Source: Pseudopedobacter sp043763845
Lineage (GTDB): Bacteria > Bacteroidota > Bacteroidia > Sphingobacteriales > Sphingobacteriaceae
NCBI GenBank assembly: GCA_043763845.1
Contig: JAYULE010000105.1
Location: 1-12,242 of the forward strand
Reading direction: 5' to 3'
DNA: 12,242 nucleotides
Both the position numbers and the translations under genes were made by a program. Numbering within the stretch: the first letter of the stretch is position 1; each line of letters starts with the position of its first letter. Of the stretch, positions 5,919-12,242 are shown one piece after another. Under the pieces are notes generated by a model. The model worked only from the letters and a program-made list of their open reading frames with translations, was not told where the DNA came from and ran no database searches.

Positions 5919-8254
5919 TTTATTGGTGCAGTTTCGTCTGGTAGTGGTTTATTTTCACTATCATCTTTCGGGAAAACTTCTTCGCCAGGTACAGGTTGTG
6001 CTAAACTATCAATGGTTAAACTATCAACTGTTAGGGTATCTTTAAATATTTGTGGCGAAGGGCAGTTATAGGTTCGCGTAATTTCTATTTCGGGTTTCGG
6101 GAAACGGCCTTCGGTGTAACCCGTACTTTTGTCTTTGTAAACCTTTTCCATAAATTTTGCAAAAATAGGGAGTGCTGTTTTACTTCCTTCGCCAGTTTCC
6201 GATGTTTTAAAATGTATACTTCTATCATCGGCACCCACCCAAACGCCAGTGACTAAATCTTTTGTTACGCCAAAATACCAACCGTCCACATAATCGGATG
6301 AGGTGCCGGTTTTACCACCAATTTGGTTGTTATTTTTCCATAAATGCCATTCCCACAAAGCTTGAGATGTGCCGCCAGGTTCATCCATACCGCCACGTAG
6401 CATATATAACATAAGCCATGCAATTTCTTCAGTTAAAGCTTTTTCTTGTTTGGTTTTAAACTCCTCAATTAAATTATTTTCTATATCGTAAATTTTGAGC
6501 ACTAACAGAGGTTCGGTTTTAACGCCTTTATTTAAAAATGTGCCGTATGCTTTTACCATCTCAAAAACCGAAACATCATTTGAGCCTAAACTAACCGATG
6601 GTACAGATTGAAGCGGGCTTTCTATACCGCAACGTTGGGCGGCTTCAACCACTTTATCCCAACCAATGCTATCGGTTATTTGGGCGGTAATAGAATTTAC
6701 CGACCTTGCCATTGCTAACCGTAACGACATTTCGCGGTAGCTAAAACTATAGCTCGAATTTTTGGGTTCCCAAACTTCTTCTTTGTTACCCGATTTATAT
6801 TTTATGGTAACGGGTTTGTCTGTAAATTTATCACAAGGGTTCATTCCGCTTTCTAAGGCCGCTAAATATGCAAAGGGTTTAAAAGTTGAGCCAGCTTGCC
6901 GTTTGGCTTGGTTTACATGGTCGTATTGAAAATATTTGTGATTATCGCCACCAACCCAAACCTTAATATGTCCATTAAAAGGATCTAAAGTCATCATACC
7001 TGTATTTAGGGTTTTGGCGTAATAGGCCAAAGAATCTAATGTAGAAAATTCAACTTCTTCATCGCCATCCCAACTAAAAACCTTCATTTTTTTAGGTTTA
7101 CTTATAAATGCTTGAAGCGAATCGTTATTAAAATGATATTTTTTAGCTAAAGCGGGGTACCACACCAATTTTTCTACTGCTTTGTTTATAAAGTTTTCTA
7201 TTACATTTCCTTCGCTATCTCGCCAAGGATCTTCGTTTCCCCAACTGTTGTTAAACCGTCGTTGCAAAGTTTTCATTTGCTCTTGTACGGCTTCTTCGGC
7301 GTATTTTTGAAGTTTAGAATCAATTGTAGTGTAAATTTTAAGACCATCTTCGTACAAATTATAGTCGTTTTCATCGCACCATTTATTTAGCCATTTATCA
7401 ACAGCACTGCGTAGGTACGAGTCGCCATCGCTTTTTTCGCTATCGTTACCAATATTTAATTTTAGGGTTTGGCTTAACGCCGATTGTAGTTCCACATCTT
7501 TCAAATATCCATATTTATGCATCTGCGAAAGCACAATATTTCGTCGTTCTAATGCCTTTTCTGGAAATTTTATAGGGTTATAGGTTGAAGTAGCCTTTAA
7601 CATACCTACTAACAATGCACCTTCTTCTACCATTATTTTTTGTACAGTTTTGTTAAAATAATGTTTGGCAGCTGTGTTTATACCAAACGAATTGTTGCCA
7701 AACGGTACCGTATTTAGGTACATAGTTATAATATCGTTTTTGCTATAATTAGATTCAATTTTATAGGCTGTTAACCATTCTTTAAATTTAGAAACCAAGG
7801 TACGTATAACAGGTATGTGTTTAATATAGCCTTGCGATTTGTTGTAACGGGTACGGTATAAATTTTTTGCCAATTGCTGTGTAATGGTAGATGCGCCCCT
7901 TTTATCACCTTTGGCAGTTGAAACTATGCCAGACAGTATTGAATAAAAATCAACACCTTGGTGTTTGTAAAACCTTACATCTTCAGTGGCAACTAATGCG
8001 TTAATAACACCCTTAGGAATTTCTGTAAAAGTAACTGGGGTGCGGTTTTCGTTGTAATAACGCCCTATTAAAACACTATCGGCAGTATAAACTTCTGATG
8101 CTACACTAAGAGATGGAAATTTAATGTCTTTTTTGGTTGGTGAGTAGCCAAAAAGGCCTAAAAAATTAATTTCAACTGCACATATCACAATAGTTAAAAT
8201 ACAAATGGTAATAACAAGGTATCTTAAAAATCGGTTATTGATTTCTTTAAACAT
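5915..8254 (-). CDS. Penicillin-binding protein 1A, bifunctional transglycosylase/transpeptidase
   Basis: Class A penicillin-binding protein that polymerises glycan strands from lipid II and cross-links stem peptides in the periplasm. The 779-residue protein has a short cytoplasmic start, one membrane anchor (about 13-33) and a GT51 glycosyltransferase domain. Its catalytic Glu is E91 in ATEDVRFYKHQGVD, with the QQLAKNLY motif at 126-133. The transpeptidase domain has the serine nucleophile in STFK (S456-K459), SVN at 518-520 and KTGT at 648-651. All catalytic residues are present and the length is normal. The tail after about residue 720 is acidic and Pro-rich with an internal repeat (DTLTVDSLTIDSL), a low-complexity extension common in this phylum. 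A promoter candidate lies upstream (8308-8339). It reads in the same direction as asnS, but the two are probably transcribed separately. Confidence 0.96.
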   Translation of the reverse strand: MFKEINNRFLRYLVITICILTIVICAVEINFLGLFGYSPTKKDIKFPSLSVASEVYTADSVLIGRYYNENRTPVTFTEIPKGVINALVATEDVRFYKHQGVDFYSILSGIVSTAKGDKRGASTITQQLAKNLYRTRYNKSQGYIKHIPVIRTLVSKFKEWLTAYKIESNYSKNDIITMYLNTVPFGNNSFGINTAAKHYFNKTVQKIMVEEGALLVGMLKATSTYNPIKFPEKALERRNIVLSQMHKYGYLKDVELQSALSQTLKLNIGNDSEKSDGDSYLRSAVDKWLNKWCDENDYNLYEDGLKIYTTIDSKLQKYAEEAVQEQMKTLQRRFNNSWGNEDPWRDSEGNVIENFINKAVEKLVWYPALAKKYHFNNDSLQAFISKPKKMKVFSWDGDEEVEFSTLDSLAYYAKTLNTGMMTLDPFNGHIKVWVGGDNHKYFQYDHVNQAKRQAGSTFKPFAYLAALESGMNPCDKFTDKPVTIKYKSGNKEEVWEPKNSSYSFSYREMSLRLAMARSVNSITAQITDSIGWDKVVEAAQRCGIESPLQSVPSVSLGSNDVSVFEMVKAYGTFLNKGVKTEPLLVLKIYDIENNLIEEFKTKQEKALTEEIAWLMLYMLRGGMDEPGGTSQALWEWHLWKNNNQIGGKTGTSSDYVDGWYFGVTKDLVTGVWVGADDRSIHFKTSETGEGSKTALPIFAKFMEKVYKDKSTGYTEGRFPKPEIEITRTYNCPSPQIFKDTLTVDSLTIDSLAQPVPGEEVFPKDDSENKPLPDETAPIN

Positions 8255-8307
8255 TTTGTAAAGATGATAATATATTTAAGGTAATTTGTTTAAAACAGTA
8301 AAGGATA

Positions 8308-8339
8308 TAAACGTAAAAAAACAAACATTAAATATCAAA
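8308..8339 (-). promoter_or_regulatory. Putative PBP1A promoter
   Basis: On the minus strand TTTG (8339-8336) is followed after 20 bases by TACGTTTA (8315-8308), a Bacteroidota -33/-7 pair with one mismatch in the last base of the -7 element. The predicted leader before the ATG at 8254 is about 45-50 bases. Confidence 0.4.
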
Positions 8340-8409
8340 TATAAATATTGTTTATTTTTTGGTACGATTTTGTATAGGATATGAAGTTAATAAACATAAA
8401 TTTAATAAT

Positions 8410-8727
8410 ATGAAAAAAATAATTCACAACAGTTTAATTGCATTAGTTTTAATAAGTTTTAGTTTTAACTCCTTTGCATCAGAAACCAACAATTCTACAC
8501 TAACACCTAAAACCGAAGCTCAAATTGAAGCTAGACTTTCCGAAATTAAAAATAGGGTAGAAGAAATTAGAAACATTGATCGTTCAAGTTTAACATCTTC
8601 ACAAAAAAAAGAATTGAGAACGGAACTAAGGGTTATAAAAAATGAAGCTAGAGGTATATCAAATAGCGGTATTTATCTTTCGGTTACCGCTTTATTGGTT
8701 ATTATCATTATTTTGATAATACTGTAG
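8410..8727 (+). CDS. Small exported protein with coiled-coil segment and C-terminal membrane anchor
   Basis: Function unknown. The frame is open from 8359, but the ATG at 8410 starts a clear signal peptide: MKK, then a hydrophobic core and probable cleavage near NSFA-SE, residues 23-24. That gives a product of 105 residues. The mature part is a charged, heptad-like helix (about 34-82, rich in E, R, K and L), followed by a C-terminal hydrophobic segment (87-105) that ends the protein, so it is probably a tail-anchored periplasmic-side protein. Similar short signal-peptide/helix/anchor proteins are common and uncharacterised in Bacteroidota. It is divergent from PBP1A and shares its upstream region. 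It is followed immediately by a strong terminator, so it is monocistronic. A role at the cell envelope is inference from topology and neighbour only. Confidence 0.8.
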   Translation: MKKIIHNSLIALVLISFSFNSFASETNNSTLTPKTEAQIEARLSEIKNRVEEIRNIDRSSLTSSQKKELRTELRVIKNEARGISNSGIYLSVTALLVIIIILIIL

Positions 8728-8748
8728 TTAGTTTAAAAAATTATTTTT

Positions 8749-8784
8749 AAATCCTGTTTAGTTTTTAATAAACAGGATTTTTTT
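8749..8784 (+). terminator. Intrinsic terminator of the small exported protein gene
   Basis: AAATCCTGTTTA (8749-8760) pairs perfectly with TAAACAGGATTT (8769-8780) around an 8-base loop, and a T-run spans 8778-8784. The stem starts 21 bases after the stop codon. Confidence 0.9.
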
Positions 8785-9076
8785 GTTTCATAATCTCAAT
8801 GCGATAAGATAGTAGGTTTTAAAATTTGACTATTTTTAGATTGAATCTATTTATCATCAAATTAAATCCCAACCATTTAAGGTTAAAAAAAAATTCTTTT
8901 TAATTATTTTTTTTAACGTAATTATATTACCTAAATCATATATTTTGGTTGTTTTTGTGTTATTTTATATTAATTGTGCTTAGTGTTATTAATATAGCAT
9001 AAAAAATTGCTTAAAAATTTGTAATTTTTAATAAAAGCCCTATTTTTATTAAATATTTATAATCAAAATTAGCAAT
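8785..9076. other. AT-rich intergenic region upstream of the amine oxidase
   Basis: No gene is supported in these 292 bases. They contain an inverted repeat TAGATT-G-AATCTA (8837-8849) and a long A/T stem: GTT plus eight A (8882-8892) can pair with eight T plus AAC (8907-8917). The amine oxidase promoter candidate lies near the end. The inverted repeats could be regulatory but have no further support. Confidence 0.5.
9018..9048 (+). promoter_or_regulatory. Putative amine oxidase promoter
   Basis: TTTG at 9018-9021 is followed after exactly 19 bases by TATTTTTA at 9041-9048, matching the Bacteroidota TTTG-N19-TAnnTTTG consensus except for the last base. The predicted transcript begins near 9055, about 22 bases before the ATG at 9077. 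This leader has no Shine-Dalgarno. Confidence 0.5.
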
Positions 9077-10993
9077 ATGAGCACCATTTTACACCCATTA
9101 AATCCAATAACTGCCGAAGAGATATTATCTGCAAAAAATATTATTTGTACTGAAAAAAACTACGTCGATACTGAAGTAAGATTTATTTCAATCACTTTAG
9201 CCGAACCAGAAAAAGCAGTAGTAAATGCCTATATAAAGGGGCAACAAATTGAGCGCAAAGCTTTTGTGGTTTTATTAAATAACAAAGAAGCCAAAACCTA
9301 CGAAATTTTAATATCGTTAACTGCTGGCCGTATTTTAGAAACTAAATATATACCGGGCGTACAGCCCACCATGACAGCCGATGAGCAAATAGAATGTGAG
9401 CAAACTGTAATAAATAACCCCGATTTTAAAGCTGCTTTATTGCGCCATGGCATTACAAACCCCGAAATGGTAACCGTAGATATTTGGACTGCAGGTAATT
9501 ATGGTGCCGAAGAAGAAAGTACCAGAAGGCTGGCTAGGCCGCTTTGTTTTGTAAAATTTGACGACACCGATAACCCCTACGCCCACCCAATTGAAGGCAT
9601 ACGCCCCGTGGTTGATTTAAACACAATGCAAGTAATTAGAATTGAGGAGTTTGAAGTTACCCCAATTCCGCAGCAGTTAGGTAATTTTAGGGCCGACAGG
9701 GTTGCAGGCTTTAGAACCGATATTAAACCCCTTGATATTGTGCAGCCCGATGGCCCAAGTTTTACCGTTGATGGCTTTGAGGTTAGTTGGCAAAAATGGA
9801 ATTTTCATATTGGTTTTACCTCGCGAGAAGGCTTGGTTTTAAACAAAATAAGCTATAACGATGGGGGCAATTTACGTTCTATTTTGTACCGAGCATCGCT
9901 ATCGGAAATGGTGGTACCCTACGGCGACCCTACCGAAACACAATACAAAAAAAATGCTTTTGATACTGGCGAATATGGTATGGGCCAATGTGCCAATAGT
10001 TTAGAGTTAGGTTGCGATTGTTTGGGCTATATAAAATATTTTGATGCCGTTTTAAACGACAGCAAAGGCAACCCTTTTACCATTAAAAATGCCATTTGTA
10101 TGCATGAAGAAGATTTTGGCACACTTTGGAAACATACCGACCGCCGTACAGGTTTGCCCGAAGTGCGCCGCTCTCGCCGCTTGGTAATTTCATCAGTTTC
10201 AACTGTTGAGAATTATGAATATGGCTTTTTTTGGTACTTGTATCAAGATGGTAACATACAATTCGAGATTAAGTTAACTGGTATTTTATCGTTAGGGGCA
10301 TTACCAGTTAATGTAAAACCCAAATATGGTAACTTAGTTGCGCCACAATTATACGCCCCCAATCACCAACACTTTTTTAATATGCGTTTAGATTTTGATA
10401 TTGATGGCGAGCAAAACTCGGTTTACGAGTTAAATGTACTGCAAGAAGAAGATGAATTAAATCCTTATTATAACGCCTTTTATGCAAAATCAACATTGCT
10501 ATCGCCCGAGTTAGATGCCCAGCGAAAACTTAATTTAGATACCGCCCGTACTTGGAAAATTGTAAACCCAAATGTTAAAAATGTTTTAGGCGAACCTGTT
10601 GGCTATAAACTAATGCCTGGCGATAACTGTATTGCATTTGCTAACGAAAAAACAAGTTGGTACCGTAGGGCAGGCTTTGTAAAAAACCACTTGTGGGTAA
10701 CTCCATTTAATTCTAAAGAAATGTATGGTGCAGGTGATTATCCTAACCAACATATAGGTGGAGACGGTTTAGAAAAATGGACAAAAGCTAACCGAAATAC
10801 AAACAACACCGATATTGTAGTTTGGTATACAATGGGGCATACCCACATACCACGTATGGAAGATTACCCTGTAATGCCAACAGCTTATATTGGATTTTTG
10901 TTAAAACCAAACGGGTTTTTTAGTGAGAACCCCGCAAATGATGTTCCACCTTCCGACAAAAAAGTTAGTACTCAAACCTCATGTTGCAAATAA
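9077..10993 (+). CDS. Copper-containing primary amine oxidase
   Basis: Oxidises primary amines to aldehyde, ammonia and hydrogen peroxide with a copper ion and the self-made cofactor topaquinone. The 638-residue protein is complete, with N2/N3-like domains (about 1-215) and the large catalytic beta-sandwich domain. The catalytic base is D296 in AFDTGEYG, and the topaquinone precursor is Y380 in ENYEYGFFW (consensus Asn-Tyr-Asp/Glu). The copper ligands are H430 and H432 (NHQHFF) and H590 (GHTHIPRMEDYP). C315 and C341 match a cysteine pair that is disulfide-linked in Arthrobacter enzymes. No signal peptide is present, so it is probably cytoplasmic, unlike E. coli TynA. It ends TQTSCCK, an unusual Cys-Cys tail. 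The physiological amine cannot be read from sequence. It is followed 11 bases later by a Cys-motif membrane protein in probable operon. No aldehyde dehydrogenase is seen nearby. Confidence 0.95.
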   Translation: MSTILHPLNPITAEEILSAKNIICTEKNYVDTEVRFISITLAEPEKAVVNAYIKGQQIERKAFVVLLNNKEAKTYEILISLTAGRILETKYIPGVQPTMTADEQIECEQTVINNPDFKAALLRHGITNPEMVTVDIWTAGNYGAEEESTRRLARPLCFVKFDDTDNPYAHPIEGIRPVVDLNTMQVIRIEEFEVTPIPQQLGNFRADRVAGFRTDIKPLDIVQPDGPSFTVDGFEVSWQKWNFHIGFTSREGLVLNKISYNDGGNLRSILYRASLSEMVVPYGDPTETQYKKNAFDTGEYGMGQCANSLELGCDCLGYIKYFDAVLNDSKGNPFTIKNAICMHEEDFGTLWKHTDRRTGLPEVRRSRRLVISSVSTVENYEYGFFWYLYQDGNIQFEIKLTGILSLGALPVNVKPKYGNLVAPQLYAPNHQHFFNMRLDFDIDGEQNSVYELNVLQEEDELNPYYNAFYAKSTLLSPELDAQRKLNLDTARTWKIVNPNVKNVLGEPVGYKLMPGDNCIAFANEKTSWYRRAGFVKNHLWVTPFNSKEMYGAGDYPNQHIGGDGLEKWTKANRNTNNTDIVVWYTMGHTHIPRMEDYPVMPTAYIGFLLKPNGFFSENPANDVPPSDKKVSTQTSCCK

Positions 10994-11004
10994 AAATAGC
11001 ATAA

Positions 11005-11397
11005 ATGGTAAAAAAAATAATAGCCTTGTTAAGTTCAATTTTATGGGTTCTATTACCCAAATGCAGTTTATGCTTATATGCATACATGAGTATTTTTAGT
11101 GCTTTAGGTTTAGGTAATTTGCTTCTAAACAAAAATACCCTTTTTTTTATGAGTATATTTTTAGTTGTAAATTTTGTTACGGTACTGTTTATGCTTTTTA
11201 GAGAGAAAGAATTTTTATACGCAATTATTAGTTTTATAGCTGCTTTGGTCTTTATTTGTAATAAGTTTTTTTTACACAACAATATTTATGTTAATATTTT
11301 AGTAAGTAGTATTTTAATATTGGCCATAATTAGAATTAGGTTATTAAACGTTTTAACAAAGCAATGTATTTTTTATGGGCGTTTGGGTAATATATGA
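11005..11397 (+). CDS. Small four-helix membrane protein with PKCxxC motif (MerC-like)
   Basis: Function not established. The 130-residue protein has about four hydrophobic segments (around 4-35, 46-66, 70-90 and 94-112). PKCSLC is at residues 19-24, and the Cys pair C20/C23 lies inside the first segment. A Pro-Lys-Cys-x-x-Cys in the first helix is reminiscent of MerC-like membrane proteins and other thiol metal carriers, so a metal-related (copper or mercury) role is plausible. That is inference, and the similarity is too short to name the family firmly. It starts 11 bases after the amine oxidase stop with no terminator or promoter visible between, indicating co-transcription. A copper-supply or copper-protection role for the oxidase is the simplest contextual hypothesis. 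The gene is much more AT-rich than the oxidase. Confidence 0.7.
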   Translation: MVKKIIALLSSILWVLLPKCSLCLYAYMSIFSALGLGNLLLNKNTLFFMSIFLVVNFVTVLFMLFREKEFLYAIISFIAALVFICNKFFLHNNIYVNILVSSILILAIIRIRLLNVLTKQCIFYGRLGNI

Positions 11398-11411
11398 AAT
11401 TGATTTTTGCT

Positions 11412-12191
11412 TCAAACTATAAAATCTAAATAATTATCTTGATTAATAATCTCGAAACTTGCTTTAGCGTACGATTTTGCAAACTCGGTAGGTATTTTTA
11501 CTTTTGCTTTACCCCATTTGTATTCGTAAGCAAAAATTTTATCGTTTGCTTCCTCTATTCTATCAATTTCTTGTTTGGTATGGGTGCGCCAAAAATAACT
11601 ACTCACGTATATTTCTTTATAATCTAACATTTTTATTCTTTCGGCATTAAGGTAGTTTTCCCAAAGTTTGCCTAAATCTTCACGCATATTTAAGGGGTTA
11701 AACGAGTTAATAATGGCGTTTCTAATGCCGTTATCAAAAAAATACCATTTTTTCATTTTGGTTATTTCGTTATCTCGGTTTCGGCTAAAGCCCGATACGC
11801 TGTAAATTATAAATACCTTGGTAAATAAATCTAGGTATTTTTCTACCGTGTTTTTACTTATTTGCAATTGGCGGCCAATACTTTCTAACGAAATTTCGCT
11901 ACCCGTTCTAAAAGCAATAATTTGCAACAAAGCAATAATTTTATCTCGTTTTTTTATCCCTTCAAAGGCTAAAATATCTCTTAATAAATGGTTGTTTACT
12001 ATCTCTTTAAGGTAACTTATTTTCTCGTTTTGGTTGTTTAAACTTAACAACTCGGGATAGCTACCAAAAATTAATCGGTCTTCTAAATTACTTTTAGTTT
12101 CTAAATAATTTTCTTGTTTGGCAAATTCCATTTGTGCTATAGGGTACATAGTGTCAGAACGGAAACCCCTAAATTTTTCTAGAAAACCCAA
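11412..12191 (-). pseudogene. DUF4143 half of an AAA-type ATPase, 5'-truncated
   Basis: Homology to the family (AAA_14 domain followed by DUF4143, usually about 380-400 residues) begins abruptly near residue 15 (MYPIAQMEFA) and runs to a normal C-terminus. LEDRLIFGSYPELL (36-49) is the family linker. A winged-helix-like segment is at about 98-125, and the nuclease-like C-terminal region has QEIDRI (207-212) and EYKWGK (223-228). The ATPase domain with Walker A and B is absent. The 14 residues before the homology, GFLEKFRGFRSDT, do not resemble the ATPase linker. The frame has only a TTG start at 12191 and an in-frame stop at 12231-12233, and neither alternative frame in the last 90 bases of the window encodes the missing domain. 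Such ATPases are widespread accessory genes of unclear function; this copy is most likely a decayed remnant. It is convergent with the membrane protein gene, 14 bases apart. Confidence 0.75.
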
Positions 12192-12242
12192 AAATCTGAA
12201 ATTTCCACAAACGTTTAGCTTTAGTTCCAGTCATAAAATTTA
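12152..12242. other. Non-homologous sequence at the ATPase breakpoint
   Basis: This sequence replaces the part of the ATPase gene that should encode the end of the AAA domain. It contains a perfect 12-base palindrome, TTTTCTAGAAAA (12175-12186), and short GGAAA/TTTCC inverted matches (12161-12165 and 12202-12206). In one minus-strand frame a 21-residue peptide starts at 12234 and ends at a stop in the palindrome region. It may be the edge of a repeat or mobile element continuing outside the window. No transposase or terminal repeat is visible. Confidence 0.3.

Noticed and set aside
8359..8409. Upstream ATG for the small exported protein, giving 122 residues
   Set aside because: The extra 17 residues place charged and polar residues before an otherwise textbook signal peptide that begins at the ATG at 8410.
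8881..8917. Long A/T hairpin upstream of the amine oxidase as a terminator or regulatory element
   Set aside because: Pairing is only between A-runs and T-runs in very AT-rich DNA, with no G/C stem or U-run, so chance is a sufficient explanation.
10965..11282. Minus-strand open frame of 105 residues over the end of the amine oxidase and the membrane protein gene
   Set aside because: It lies antisense to the Cys-motif membrane protein, which has better gene character (coherent hydrophobic segments, operon spacing). The antisense product shows no recognisable domain.

Overview
The window looks like the chromosome of an AT-rich member of the Bacteroidota (Bacteroidetes). Three observations point there. 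Several start sites have a good match to the phylum's promoter core (TTTG about 19-20 bases before TAnnTTTG). Most starts lack a clear Shine-Dalgarno sequence. The housekeeping proteins (LepA, AsnS, a class A penicillin-binding protein and a Bacteroidota-type lipid A acyltransferase) read like that phylum. This placement is an inference from sequence character, not a phylogeny.

Layout. 1-1364: lepA (elongation factor 4) on the minus strand, its C-terminus cut by the window edge. 1365-1657: AT-rich divergent spacer with a perfect 18-base palindrome and short 10-base-periodic repeats. 1658-2455: a long TspO-like membrane protein with its own terminator. 2617-3477: an LpxL/HtrB-type lipid A acyltransferase. 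3478-3767: non-coding spacer with a very strong hairpin terminator, and probably a small RNA of about 100 nt. 3768-4235 minus: a small nuclease-like toxin domain (Barnase/EndoU/colicin E5-D/RelE-like, PBECR type) whose reading frame appears broken at a run of ten A. A possible 37-residue membrane peptide lies between it and asnS. 4338-5774 minus: asnS. 5915-8254 minus: penicillin-binding protein 1A. 8410-8727 plus: a small exported, membrane-anchored protein with a strong terminator. 8785-9076: spacer with a promoter. 9077-10993 plus: a complete copper amine oxidase. It is followed 11 bases later by a small membrane protein with a Pro-Lys-Cys-x-x-Cys motif. 11412-12191 minus: a DUF4143 ATPase-family protein lacking its ATPase half.

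How they fit together. Four genes are core functions: translation (lepA, asnS), cell wall synthesis (PBP1A) and outer-membrane lipid A (lpxL). The accessory content sits between them: the TspO-like protein, the toxin-like nuclease, the amine oxidase pair and the decayed ATPase. The amine oxidase and its Cys-motif membrane neighbour look like a two-gene transcription unit that may link amine oxidation to metal handling.

The points most worth a second look are the frame-broken nuclease with a candidate small RNA ending over its 3' end, the oxidase/membrane protein pair, and the abrupt loss of homology at the 5' end of the ATPase gene. No CRISPR array, tRNA, rRNA or complete insertion sequence was seen.
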